DNA from: Blastomyces gilchristii SLH14081 | Lineage: Eukaryota; Ascomycota; Eurotiomycetes; Onygenales; Ajellomycetaceae | Reading direction: 5' to 3' | Assembly (NCBI RefSeq): GCF_000003855.2 | Contig: NW_003101680.1 | Span: 630,976 to 694,975 of the forward strand | DNA: 64,000 nt | In this document: positions 23,617 to 36,500 of the stretch, piece after piece | How the letters are laid out: each line of letters starts with the position of its first letter | Numbering within the stretch: position 1 is the stretch's first letter | Position numbers and translations under genes: made by a program | The notes under the pieces: generated by a model | Database searches by the model: none | Seen by the model: the letters and a program-made list of their open reading frames with translations, nothing else | What the model was told of the DNA's origin: nothing

Positions 23617-25806
23617 CTTATAATAGTTCAGAGTTCTTATTATTCTTTTTCTCTAACTTGATACTATGATTCACTTCAGAATCTTGTAAGAAGAATATAT
23701 TTATAATATTATCTTATCAGAAGACATCTAGATATTCATGATATTATTGAGAGAGTTTTGTATGAGAATCTGTTATTATAACACAGAATAACTTTTCTAG
23801 AGTCTTTTTAATATCAGTCAGACTGATAAAATAGATTGATATATAATTCTACTATTAATAAACTTGTTAGTGACTCTGTCAGTGATTTTGATGATGACTT
23901 CTTTTTCAGAGTATTTTATACATGTTGACAGAGATCTGTATCAGGTTCATAATCTTGTGAATATCATCTTCATGAACTCTATCATTGTTAGAGAATATCA
24001 AGCTTCTGTTTCAAGTATTCAATAAGATGCCTTGTTCAGATAGTCAGACAAGTTCTAATATAAGATTATAATCAAGATTATCAACTTCATATGTATAGAC
24101 ATCTTTATATTAATATTCTCTCACATCTATAGTCAGCTTCATTATATAATAGATACAAATGTTCTTTGAATCATCAAATTCTGTAAGAAGTCAGGGTTTT
24201 GATAGAGAAATATACTGAAGATTATGATATCTTATAACTGAAGATTTTATCATTGCATAGTGACATAGATCACTGTCTATCATAGCTTTCATATTATACA
24301 TGTTATCAATCATAGTAGATATAAGAATTGTATTTATTATCATCTTCTCTTTAAATTATTGTTATCTGATCTCTTCAAGCTTCTGTTTGTGAATTTGAAC
24401 AGAAGCTAATCTTTTCTCTGTTTCACTGAGACATTTTCATAGTTATCTTTCAAATCTTTCTTCACTGCAATATGGTTGATGTGAACAGACACTGATCTTT
24501 CTCTCAAGTGTGAAGACATATAAATTAATTAGCAGTTGAAAGCAATGTGTTCTGATTGATTACAGTTGATACACACTTCACATTGACATCAATCAGCAAC
24601 TTCTTCAGAAGTGATCCCAGGAACTTAGAAGTCTGTTCAAACAGCAGAAACTCTTACTTATGCATAGACATTTGAATCTATTCAGTTCATGACATCTGCA
24701 TCATTACTGTTACTTCTCTTTAATATAAGTGTATGAGTGACTGAGATGTAATATCTTCTGTCACTGTTCTGTATACTCTTGAGCTTGATAAGATAGTCAT
24801 TCAATGTTCAGAGCTGTGTACAGAAGTCTTTATAAGTCTGGTCTTCATCTACACTTATAAGAGTCTGTAAGAGTTTGAAAGTCAATGTCTTCTTGAGCAT
24901 GCTAATCTTTATTCAATTCTCTCAAGATTGATTATCTGCTTCTAGAATCTTGATATTGAAGTTAGAGATGAATATTGTAAGAGAAGTGTTTCTCTGTCAG
25001 ATACTCTGTAATCAATCTAATACTTTCTATTGCATGACAGTATCTCAGAACAGAATATCAAGATGTTTCATAATATTATCAGACATTCTCAATGCTGATT
25101 CATATGCTTTTATTCATGAATGAAACTTCTGTTTCATGTGATTCTTTAATCATTCATTGATATATCAATCTTGATTGATTAATGAACTGATGAAATCTTC
25201 ATCTACACTCAGTTTTGTGAGCATTTTCATCCTTTATGATGAGTAGAGAGTGAGATTAAAAGTATTAAAATATACAGAAGTATCTAAGTATTCTTTCAGT
25301 GCTTTTATATTCAATTCTGTAGATGTTAGAATCACATAAGTTAATTATTAAATCTCTTTATATTGAAGTTGTTGAGTTGCATGCATATCAGCTATTTATT
25401 ATTATTATAATTTCAACATTACTCAGAGTCACTGTGATATTATGTCTATACTTGTGTTCAAGAGTTTCATATTATCATTAGACATGATTATATCAATTAT
25501 CAGATATGTGATATCTGTGAAAGTGTAATTGTATTCTCATATATCTGAGTGTCAGAACTCTCAGATCTTTCACTGATATTCTTTTATAAGATCTTATTCT
25601 CTTTATAAGATCTTGTTATGAGGTCAGAGTGACTGATGAGCAAGCTTCTATTTAAGAACTCAGTGTTCACTTAACTGTTTGACTGTTTCTCTATTTCTTA
25701 TGTGTTGTTACATGCTCAGATATCTCTTGATAAGTAATTATTTCTAATGAGAAGACAATGCATAAATAATTATTTTCTAATAAGAAGATAATGAACATTT
25801 TTATAG
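23617..25806 (-). mobile_element. Gypsy element B, 5' (gag/protease) part
   Basis: Aligns by eye with 21093-23252 of gypsy A, including the gag and knuckle region (about 24,450-24,600). Only fragments can be read in frame. It connects to the LTR at 25807. Confidence 0.75.
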
Positions 25807-26115
25807 TGTAAGAGATCTACACTGAATAGATTGATATTATATTAATAGGTCTTATTTAACAAAGATAAAAATGTTAGAGAAGAAAAGAAAGAGAAAGTGC
25901 AAGAATTAGCAATTAAGATGAATATTTATATGTGTATATAATGATGTACACAGTGAAGCTTCAGAGTGGAAGAATATACACATGTTCATAGTGACTGAGA
26001 ATTGATGATTGAGAATGGCTGAGAATCAGAGTGTACATGTTTAAGAATGAAGTGATTGAAATCTGTGAAGTGTAATAGAATAGTCTATATAATTGATCAG
26101 ATACAGCTCATCACA
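25807..26115 (-). repeat. Gypsy B LTR (5' LTR in element orientation)
   Basis: 309 bp starting tgtaagag and ending tcaca, aligned with the LTR at 17896-18204. It carries one copy of the 57-bp unit and is more decayed, with no CpG-rich stretch left. Confidence 0.7.
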
Positions 26116-26590
26116 GAAAACACTCTAAGATTTATTCACTTTCTCTTATACATGTGTTGACAGCTGTAAGAATTCAATATCTCTTATTATATAATGCAAT
26201 ACAGATTTTAATAACACAGGTCTTAGAAGATTCTTAATCTCTTAGATTAAAGATATTATTATATTAAATCTGAGCTGTATAGATTAATATCTGAATTGTT
26301 TCAATACCTTCTGTAGATTACTAACTACTTATTCTCAGATTCAGTGATTATAATAGAATTAGTTACAATAGATTCATTAAATTCAATAATTGAATTCAGT
26401 GAATCTGTGAGTAGAATAGATGAAGAGAATGATAGAACAGAGAATGAAGAACTTACAGTAATAAAGAATAAGTGAATGAGCAGATCAAATATAAATTATA
26501 AAAAAGACGAAATAAAGAGTGAATAAAGCTATATAGAATATAGATTAGCAGAGATCTATAAAAAGAAAAGAAATATAACTTAGTTATCTG
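26116..26590. other. AT-rich spacer between gypsy B and SINE
   Basis: About 475 bp with no readable frame and no match to the other elements here. It may be the 3' end of the Helitron that continues to the right, or older decayed sequence. No Helitron CTRR end could be placed with confidence. Confidence 0.4.
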
Positions 26591-26603
26591 TTGACTTTGA
26601 TAT
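26591..26603. repeat. 13-bp target-site duplication, left side of SINE copy 1
   Basis: ttgactttgatat here and at 26980-26992 bracket the SINE. Confidence 0.8.
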
Positions 26604-26979
26604 TATTATTATTATTATTATTATTCTTTCATTATACTTATATGCAAGCGGAGCTTATGATGAGTTCTTGCGTGATGTTAAATACAGGTTAAGTGTTGAT
26701 TATACAGAAGGAAATACAGATGTTGAGATCATATCAAGATAATAAGAACATAGAAAAATACAAAGAAGTGACAATTAGATACATGTGATAATAACTTCTC
26801 AGCTCAGAAACATAGAGTGATTCATTGAAGTGATTTATACACCTCTGTATTTATTAGAAACCTGAGGTGCTTGAGTTTCAGATTTAATGTATTCCCTGCG
26901 GGTTTCGAACCCACGCGCCTTGATTTCCCACGCCAAGGCGCTATCAGATGGCCGCATTAATCATTCAGCTACTGAGGCA
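26604..26979 (-). mobile_element. tRNA-derived SINE, copy 1
   Basis: About 376 bp in minus orientation. The 5' head (26979 to about 26890) carries polymerase III box A (TAGCTGAATGA, decayed) and box B (GGTTCGAAACC). A non-tRNA body and an (AAT)n tail at the left end follow. It is flanked by the duplication ttgactttgatat. Compared with copy 2 (39325-39701) it has several transitions, so it is older or was exposed longer to mutation. It inserted just downstream of the Helitron helicase remnant. Confidence 0.85.
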
Positions 26980-26992
26980 TTGACTTTGATAT
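26980..26992. repeat. 13-bp target-site duplication, right side of SINE copy 1
   Basis: Second copy of ttgactttgatat, directly beyond the SINE 5' end and matching 26591-26603. Confidence 0.8.
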
Positions 26993-26999
26993 CTTGTAT

Positions 27000-29900
27000 A
27001 ATCAATCTCATACATCTGCATGCTTCTGCTTACTTCATTATCAGGCTAGTGAAATCTGGAATAATCAAAGAGTTATTTAAACAGAAGATCTTGATATGTT
27101 TTAATCTGTGAAACTGTAACATATGTGAGATCAGTCTGGAATTCAGTCTCAGAAATATCAAGAATAGCTCAATCAAGTGATAATTCTTGAGATTTATAAA
27201 CAGTAATGATATATACAACTGTAATAGAAAACTGCATGCAGCTGTAGACTTGATTAACATGAGAAAAGTCATAACAGCTGCAGAAGATAGATACAAGTTT
27301 AAGACTCTTTCATTTCAAATAAGCAGGGCTGTTATATTTGTTAAAATTGATTAGCAGTGTAAATGAAGAATCTTGACAGAGATTCTTCACATCTGAACTT
27401 TATACAATATTATGAAGAGTCTCAAGAGTACTGTTAATAAAACTGCAGTCTGTTTAAATATTCTGTAGAAGCATGATTCAGCAGCTGATAAAGAGAGAAA
27501 GATTCTGATGAAGATTATCAGTCTTATCAGAATCTAACTGAGAAGTGTCTATATCAACATTTGTGATCTGAATATTAATAACAGGTTGTTTACAGCTTTA
27601 AATAGCATTATTATTATAGACATGAACATGACACTTCTTTGTATAAATGTGAATTACATTCTCAAAGATCAGAACTTCATGAGGAATAAGAGTCTGCACA
27701 CACTTTGAAAGAAACTCTCAATTATTCAGAGTTAACTGATCAAGATGAAGATTTTTCAAGATCTCACAGAACTGACAGCTGATAGCATCTTCACTCACTT
27801 ATTATCAAATCACAGTAAGTTGAATGATTTTACTAAAAGTCAAGTAGATTTGACAGCTCTGAATGTCTTCTTTATAATCAATACACTCAGTATGATAGAG
27901 TGAGGTTTGAAAAACAGATGAGAGCTGATAGAAATCTTCACTGAGAATGACACTGAGATCATTAAAATGAGTATTCTTGTGAGAGAATATATAATAACAG
28001 ATCTGATCAATTTATGAAAGTTGCTGTAAACTAATCATTGACTTTTCATCAATTAACAGATAGTGAACATCCTTAAAAAGGGCCTGCAAAGATTGAAGAT
28101 TTTGAGGATTGAGCAGTTTATATGACATGTTCTTGTATATGAGGAGCCGAAATAATGCATGCAAGGTTCAAGTATTAATGAAGTGAGCAGCTACATCAGT
28201 TGATATGACTTGAATGATTGAGATTAAGAGATCTTGAGCCTCTGCAAGATTTTGAAGAGTTGTAGATAAAATCATAATCAGATAAGTTTTATCAGTGTCA
28301 TCTTCATATCTAGAGGGGGTCCCCCCGGACNNNNNNNNNNNNNNNNNNNNNNNNNNNNNNNNNNNNNNNNNNNNNNNNNNNNNNNNNNNNNNNNNNNNNN
28401 NNNNNNNNNNNNNNNNNNNNNNNNNNNNNNAGACCTGCTGTTAAGAATCTCAGTATAATGATAGAGAATAGTATTATGAAGAAGATATTGATCAGAGTCT
28501 AGAGTCTTGAGTGAGTCATATTCATGAAGAGTAGTGTCTGCAGAGAAGTTAGTCTTCATATTATTTTAAAATTCTGTGTCAAGATTGATATAAGTGTTAA
28601 CATGAGAGCTTCAATCATAGTTGAAATCTAAGAACTAATGATCAAGCTGTTCACAGTTTCAGATGTTAATGAGATCATCATTATCATGCTGTGAATTTTG
28701 ATAGATAAGCAATGCTTAAGAAAGATTAAGCTTCTCTTCATCATTCTGATCATCTTTAAACTCAGGTTCTGATTTCAGTATGTCTTCATCATAGACATCA
28801 ACTGAGTGATTATAAGAAAGACAGCAATAATTAAAGATCTCTGTAAAAGAGAGTCAAGAAGTAAGAAGATTAATAATCTTAAGATCTTCAATTTAATAAA
28901 AAGAGTGATGAAGAAGAAGTTTGATATGAGTATAGTTCTCTGAATCAGTTTCAAACTGATAAACAGAAAAGTAGATCAACACTTGAGATTTTATATAAAG
29001 ATATCTCTTAATTTGATGACTGTGAGAAAAGATTTAAAGAAATTCAAGAAATAAAAGATCTTTAAATTCAGTTAATCACTGCTTATATTTTTTCAAAAAG
29101 AATGAATCATATTGTAATTCATCAGATTCAAGAATATAGCTATAACAATATTCAGATTCAGACTGACAATCAACTGCAATTGACTCATGAGAACTCATTT
29201 ATAAAGAAAGATTTAAAAGAAAATGACAAATCTTCTGAGCAGATCAATCACACTTCTCAATGAGTCAATTCATAAGTTTAACAACTGTAGAGAGCAGTGA
29301 GTGACTTGAACTGACTCTTGAAATCACTCATTGAATAATCTGATGATAGAATTCTGTGTCTGTTTTGACCTTGACAATGTACTTAGATAGATAATTAAGA
29401 ATGACATGACTGTCAGTGTAGAGAGCAATGTCAGTATTTACTAGTCAGCTAACTGTAATCAATCTGTTATAGTTATTGAGAATTGAGTTATTATAATAGA
29501 GATGCAGCTGATAATATCTACTATTCAAAGATTTGAGAATAGCACAGTCAGTTCAGTATTCATGTGAGAAGTGAAATTAGTAATGTAGATTATCAGTGAT
29601 CTGATATTTATAAATACAGTACTTTTTACTACAGTGATGATATTGAACACAGTTGAGAACTGTAGATAAATGTTCAATAATATTTATCTGATCAGAATGA
29701 CTGAGAAAAAGAAATAATCATACATCTTCAGACTGAGTGTGATTAAGCTCAGAATTCTCAGCTGTAATAATGAGATCTCAGTAGTCAGTAAAGGCTTGAT
29801 GAGAGTCTTCATTCATATCAAGTTCAGAATTCAGCACATTCTTACATTAAAATACACTATGTGAGTACACTGATTCATAATCTTGTCACTCATAACAAGT

Positions 29901-31207
29901 TCAGTAATCTAGAATTTTGAATTTCAGATCTAGAATCTTTTTCTTGAAGATTGTAAGTCATAGATGAAAGTAATGTGTGACTATAGTAAGATAGTCATGA
30001 ATACTATCTCTTACAAACTTCAATCTCTCAAGATCAGTACTGCACTTCTAAATAACATAGTCAGAGAAGTGATGTATTAGATTATTTCAGTGATAATCTG
30101 CAGCTGAGAGAGTAAGAAATAGATGCAGAGATCTGATATTTTAAACATAGATCTATAGCTGACAACATTTTACATCTTAAAAAGAACAGATTTTATGAAG
30201 ACTCTCTGCAAACTGTGTAAGTGAATTCAAAATTACAGCAGATTATGAAATATCAGCAGTAAAAGCAGTCTGCAGCTTCTGTAGAGCGAGATTCTTAATA
30301 AGAGAGTCAGTTTAATTGTAGAAAAAGCAGTTCTGATTATTAATCTGTCTGTGAAATAGAGAATTGAAAAGAATATATTAAAAACAGCTATGATGAGTAA
30401 AACAGTTATCATAATATTTAAGAAGAAACTGTATGTAATCTGTAAGACTAATTATTCTTTGTCTAGAGAGAATGAATTCAGCTTCATCTCATAAGAAAAG
30501 TGTTGAAAAGGCTCAAGAAAAGAGTGAGTAAGTGTTGTTAAACTCACTAAGTGATGTATTATAAGCTGAAGACAGAGTGAGATGATCAATCTGTTCTCAC
30601 TGTGACATTTCAAGTTCATAACAGAGTTACTCAACTTCAGACTATGAGATTAAAAGATCTGAAACATCAGAGTATTCAGATGAGATATTCAAGTTGTCAA
30701 GATTTAAATGATTCTCATTCTCAATGACTGTTAATTCTTAATTATCAAGCTTGTGAAAAGAAATCTGATTAGAGATATCTTCATTTTCAGATAACTGATT
30801 TCAAGCCTCTTTATCAATCACAATGTTCTAATAACTGAGATGATTTTTACAGAGATAGATTAGTTATTGAGCAACAGCTTTTTTACAAATCATGAAATTT
30901 CAGTAAAACTGATATTACAAGTGAAGATCTGTATTTGAATTTGAAGACTTCAATATAATAATATCAAGATTCTTAGAAAGAAGTGAGAGAGTATTATAAA
31001 CACAGTTAGTATCTTAAGAAAGTTAATAATATAGTCTTTATACTTATACTGATGTTCTCTGACTTGACAGACCTCAATGAAGACATGTATGTGTGAAATT
31101 AACATCTCTTCAACCTGACTAAGAATAGAGAGATCTGAATCAAGATCACTGAGATTAAGATTATTCTCTTGAGAGAATAAAAACAGCTTATCAGACAGCT
31201 GTCTCAA
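27000..31207 (-). pseudogene. Helitron Rep/Pif1-like helicase remnant
   Basis: Conceptual translation in element order gives these landmarks. VEEMLISHIHVFIEV and HQYKYKDYIINF near 31125-31025 match the N-terminal Helitron helicase-like region. NNYNRLIT near 29480-29455 and LNYLSKYIVK near 29410-29380 match the mid-protein region. DDTDKTY near 28304-28282 is a decayed Walker A (GGTGKT expected). LLIDEKSMIS near 28062-28033 is Walker B of Pif1 helicases. SEDFYQLSSV near 27940 corresponds to GDFFQLPPV. VYKSQELSLD near 27205-27175 is the last helicase motif. Many TGA and TAA stops and Gly-to-Asp or Gly-to-Glu changes fit G-to-A decay. The N-gap cuts the protein just before Walker A. Confidence 0.8.
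28331..28430. other. Assembly gap of 100 N
   Basis: Exactly 100 N, the usual placeholder for a gap of unknown size. The left edge carries an alien GC-rich string (gagggggtccccccggac, 28313-28330) unlike the AT-rich surroundings, so bases next to the gap may be unreliable. Confidence 0.95.
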
Positions 31208-31933
31208 ATCAACAGCATGATAATGAGTATAAACATTATCTTAAAGATTCATTCTGAATCAGTGAATTCAATAACAGCTACAGATCTTCATCTGTAAATC
31301 TTCAAGTATATTATGAAATTTCTGTATATACTGCTAATTATCAGAATTAATGACTGAATCTGTAAGATAAGTAGAACTCTGAGAGTTTATTGAAGAATCT
31401 GAGACAATTGCAGTCTGTAACTGATTATGTTTCTGAAGAATTGTGAGAACTTCTATATTTAATGTATCAATTGAGCTTTCAGATTATATAGAGTGCTAAG
31501 ATATCAAGAAGCTGCTAACTCTTCTATTAAGTTAATTAATGAACAGATCTGTAGAACTCTGAGAAACAGAGCTTTGAGAAGTTAAGAATAAGAAAAACAT
31601 TGTAAAAGCTGTCTATGATAAAAGCATGCCTGAAAAAGTGAAATGAGATTGACTTAAGAATGAGTTGAATAATGACACAGATGATTGATGAAAGACTGAA
31701 GAGAGATTTACAGAACTGAGAGATGAATTAATTATCAAAGATAACAGTCACAGCTGTTTTCTCAATTGAGTTAAGAATGAAGTTAATGAGAAATGTTCTC
31801 TATAACATCTGATAACACAGTGAGCTCTTTGAATGACAGTTTTCTTTTTACAGACTGCTCTCAATAAAGATACATCAGAACTATGAATCTCACAGTGATA
31901 AAACTTAATCTCAGATAACATATCTGTTTTAAT

Positions 31934-31938
31934 AGACT
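31934..31938. repeat. 5-bp target-site duplication (AGACT), left side of gypsy D
   Basis: AGACT precedes the LTR start TGTTAC here and follows the right LTR at 40038-40042. Five base pairs is the usual Ty3/gypsy duplication length. Confidence 0.85.
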
Positions 31939-32470
31939 TGTTACACCCCCGGCCGCGTCAAGGCCTCATTGCAGTTTCACACGGCTCATCGCTTTCATGC
32001 AGATGATTCTGTTCATTTCACAGGCCATTCGAACACTCTATGACATTATTCAGATATATCATAGAAAGATCCGATTGATAAATATGAGAATCTCACTTCT
32101 ATACAAGATCAGCAGATTACTCTTTCTTGACAATGAGACACTACTGAGGTATCACTTCAGCTATTCTTGCTCATGAAATGAGAGAAGAGTGTTCACTTAT
32201 TATCTATATAGAATAGCTAGATACTGACTTCTTATCAAAGAAGTCAGTGATTTATTTTTCTTCTAGAGAAATATATATAAGAGTTACTGTATATCTCATA
32301 CAATCTTCTTAGTATACTAAGTATTATATCTGTGATATTCTCATAATAACTCTGTAGTCTACAAGCTCACTATTCAAGCAAGATAGTTAAGCTCACTTAT
32401 ACAGCTTCTTAAATAACTATCTCTATATAATACTGCTAACTAGTCACTGCTTCAGTTCTGTTATATTACA
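31939..32470 (+). repeat. Gypsy D left (5') LTR
   Basis: 532 bp, starting TGTTAC and ending TTACA. It still has a CpG-rich opening (cccccggccgcgtc, 31946-31959), while the right LTR shows transitions at these positions. Confidence 0.85.
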
Positions 32471-32479
32471 ATTTAAATT

Positions 32480-33480
32480 ACTTAATCTGATTACAAGTTT
32501 GAATCAGTTAAGCTCTAACAGACTGATATAGTCTCATACACTCACACTGAGACTGATCTGATCTCACTCTCTGAGAGAAACATTATATCATTTTCTAGAG
32601 TATGTATATCTCTATCTCAGCAGAAATCTGAGATTTCTGAACTTACTGTATAATTTGATATGAGCTTTTCAATCACTCTACTATTACTGCAGCCTCTACA
32701 CATCTACATTTATTATGAAGATAGAGAGATTAAGATCAGATATTCTCTGAGATATAAGAAAAACATCTTATCTGAATTTCACAGCTTTATCTGTACTCTT
32801 GAATGAAAATTCTGCCTTAATCTGAGCCAGTATAATACTCATGAGATATAAGTAATATACACTGTCAATCTTCTTAAAGACATCTCTGTGACTACTTGAA
32901 TTATCAAGAAGAGAGAGCTTGAGTATATCAATACTATTATAACTTAAAAAGAATTCAAGAACTTTCTACTGAATTAAATTAAAGATCACTGTAACTATGA
33001 CTTCACAGCAGTACAGTAATTCAACTTATTATATTAATAAGATAATGAGAATTCTTTCAATTTTAATATAAGATTTGAAGAATATTGAGAGGAATTGACT
33101 GATGATTTGAATCAATTAAAAATACAGCTTTATCTTACAAAGCTGACTCATAAGATGTGAATAATAATATTATAATATCAGAGTTCATTAATTAATTACA
33201 CTGAGCTTGTCAATCTGACTTTCTGAATCTATTTGAATAATCAATTCTTTGAGAAAAAGGTCAATAAGATCTCTTCTAAGTAATTAATAATAAGATCTAA
33301 ACAGCACTGTGACAGCTTCAGTGTAAAGAAAGTAAAGAAGAATTTTAAGTATTCTGATTCTTCACTCACTACAAAGAAATATTAAAAAAGATTTGATAAA
33401 GATCTCTATTTTAACTGTGAAGCTGATAATCACTATATCAGTGATTGTAATAAGCTGAAGAAGAGAAGAAACTGAGAAGA
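32480..33480 (+). pseudogene. Gypsy D gag remnant
   Basis: Plus-strand reading gives a broken gag-like protein ending in a retroviral knuckle. YFNCEADNHYISDC (about 33405-33450) has the Cys-x2-Cys-x4-His-x4-Cys spacing with Tyr replacing the first Cys. Gag packages element RNA into virus-like particles. Stops are frequent. Confidence 0.65.
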
Positions 33481-33559
33481 TATCTTCTTAAAGTTAACTT
33501 CTCTTCTGACAAATATATTCATGAAAGATAAAGAAGAGAAAGAAATGAAGAATTGATAA

Positions 33560-36500
33560 TTCTCACATCTCTGAGTTCATGTTATGATCACAATGTATAC
33601 TCTGAATAAGAAGATATCAGTGAGATGTCTACTCAACTCTGAGATGAATACTAACTTTATATTCTATTTCTTTTTTTTGATAAAGAGTTGAAAGAAGATA
33701 GATCTGTCAGATTATATGAAATTTACTGATGAAATAAAATGTCACTGTTTTGACATAATTTAAGTGAAGTATGTGATCACAGACTTAGAAGAAATCTTTA
33801 AGAAGAGCAGTCTGTTTCTTTATATAGTTAATATCACAGATGAGAATGTCATTCTAGATCTTCTGTAATTAAGAGAAAATAATTCTCTCATTGACTGAGT
33901 CACTTAGATGTGATAATATCATCTTACTAATGAAGAGACAGTGATAGAGAAATCTGAAGAGTTTCATTAGAAGAATCTTGAGAAAAAGATAGAGTCAATA
34001 TACTGTATAACAGATAACTGAGACTTAAGAATAGATGAAAAAGTTATTACTCTCACTGCAAGATTAGCAGCAGTATCTGTTATTAAAGACAGATAAATAT
34101 AACATCTCTTTACAGATTATAAGAATATCTTTTTAGAAAGAGAAGTAGTGAAGTTTTCTGATATCAAGATATAATATAAGATTTATCTTGAAGATAGTGT
34201 AATAATACTGTACAGGTCTCTTTACAACTTATCTGTAAAGAAATTGAATATTCTGTATAAATATCTTGAAGAAGCATAATCAAAGAACTGAATACACTTA
34301 TCAAAGAGTCTGATAGAGATGTCTATACTCTTTGTACTCAAGAAGAATGATAGACTATGTCTATATGTAGACTACAGAGATCTTAATAAGATAATAATTA
34401 AGAATTACTATTCATTACTATTAATTAATGAGATGATTGATTGATTATCTGAAGCAAAGATGTTCTCAAAGATTGATATATAAGATGTCTATTATAGAAT
34501 CAGAGTTAATGAAGATAATATTTAAAAAACAGCTTTTCATACTAAGTACAGTAATTTTAAATATCTTGTTTTATCTTTTGATCTTTGTAATGATTCAGTC
34601 ATCTTTCAGATTTATATAAATGAGATACTGTAGAGTCTTGTTAACATCTTCTGTATAGTATATCTGAACAATATTCTAATCTTCTCAAAATCAGAGAAAG
34701 AATATGATACTCATATTTGAGAAGTGTTGAGTTGCTTGAGACAGTATCAACTCTATATAAATACTGAAAAATGCTCATTCTACATGCAGGAGATTGATTT
34801 CTTAGATTATATTATTAAGATAAACAGCATTTCAATGAACAGAAGTTGAGTCTCTGTCATTAAGAACTGACTGATGCTGCAGATATACTGTAAGATGTAA
34901 ATATTTCTAGAATTTATGAATTTCTACAGATGATTTATCTATGCATATTCACAGATTACTGCTTCTCTTACAGATCTGTTAAAGAGAAGTATGAAAGATA
35001 GAAAAATAAGACTATTTATTCTCACTCAAGATACTATGCAGATATTTACAGAATTAAAATAAGCTTTTACAGATATTATAATACTGAATTACTTTAACTC
35101 TAACTTACTCAGTCAGTGTGAGACTGATGCATCTAAGAATAAGATCTGTGAAATCTTTTCACAGTTGACACTGAAGATCTTTCAATGTTGAAAGAATCAG
35201 AGAATAATCATCTCTAAGAATACAGATAATAAATTATCTGTGAGAGAAGGCTTTTTCAGAAGATATTAGTAATTATTGAATTCTTTAAGATTTGATAATA
35301 TTATCTTCAGAGTAGTAAATACTCAGTGTAAGTTCTCACTATTCATACAAATCTGTATTACTTCTTGACAATAAAGAGCTTGACAGAATGTCAAGTCAGA
35401 TGAGTAGAGCTGCTTTTAAAGTATGATTTCTATATCTGATACTGTTCAGATTAGCTTAATCTCACTGATATACTATCTAAACAGCCTGATTATAATATTG
35501 TTAATATAAAGAAGAATTCTATAAAAGAATCTCTATTATCACTATAGAAGAAGCTGACTATAGAGAGTTGAGATTCTCTGAAGCTCAGAAATGATGCTGA
35601 TAAGATAGCTGTATAACTCAGTATAGAAGATGAAAGAAAATTCAGGTCTTTGTAGAGAACTAATACTGAAGATTATGAGCTTCTCATATTATATCTTACA
35701 ATCATTGAATTAATAAAGAATGAAACAGTCTATAATCTTTCAATCTGACTACTTTTGAAATTCATTAATAAGTTATAGAAGAGAGATATCTCTACTACAG
35801 CTTGAATTCAGAAGTTGAAAAAGAAAGAATTCAGTTTAAACTTGAAAGAGACAGACTCTGAGCAGAGTAGTACTACTAAGAAATCAAGTCACTGATAACT
35901 AAAAGAATGTGAACTTCTACTGTTAAATGATTCAGTTTTTATCTCTTATAGCAGAGTAGTGTGTCAGAAGTTATTGAGAATTCATTATAATAATTCTCAT
36001 ATGAGATACTTTAAGTTAGAGAAGACTGAGAAGCTTCTAAAATATAAATATATTTAAGACAAGCTCTGAACAGATATCAAAGAGTATATTAAGACTTATA
36101 ATATCTATCAAAGAATAAAGATTCTGTGATATAAGTAATATAGTAAGTTGATATCACTGTCTATTTTAAAGAGATTATAACAGAATCTATTGATGAATTT
36201 CATAGTTAATCTGCTAAAGTTAATAAGAGTCAAAGAATATGACTCAATTTTAATCATTATTAACTATTTCATGAAGATGATTAAATATATTTCTATTTAT
36301 AAAAAGATTAAAGTCTCTGAATTAACTGATCTATTTTTAGATATCATTATTTATGATTACAGTGCTCTGAAATCATTAATAATAGATTGAGAATTCCTCT
36401 TCATCAGTAAATACTAATTGACTTTTTACTATTATCTTATAATAAGATATCTTCTCAGTACTGCATTTCATTCACAGACAGATAGTCAGACTGAATATCA

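Larger units (their letters stand above)
26993..31938 (-). mobile_element. Helitron remnant, main part
   Basis: Minus-strand sequence holding a RepHel-type protein remnant (27,000-31,207). The termini are not resolved. The left end may lie in 26116-26992. The right part continues after the gypsy insertion at 40043-40605. The pre-insertion target AGACT is duplicated at 31934-31938 and 40038-40042. A 100-N gap lies inside. Helitrons replicate by rolling circle using the Rep and Pif1-like helicase. Confidence 0.75.

Noticed and set aside
26887..27111. Plus-strand ORF beginning MYSLRVSNPRALISHAKALS
   Set aside because: Its first half is the SINE tRNA head read in antisense, and it runs on into Helitron sequence.
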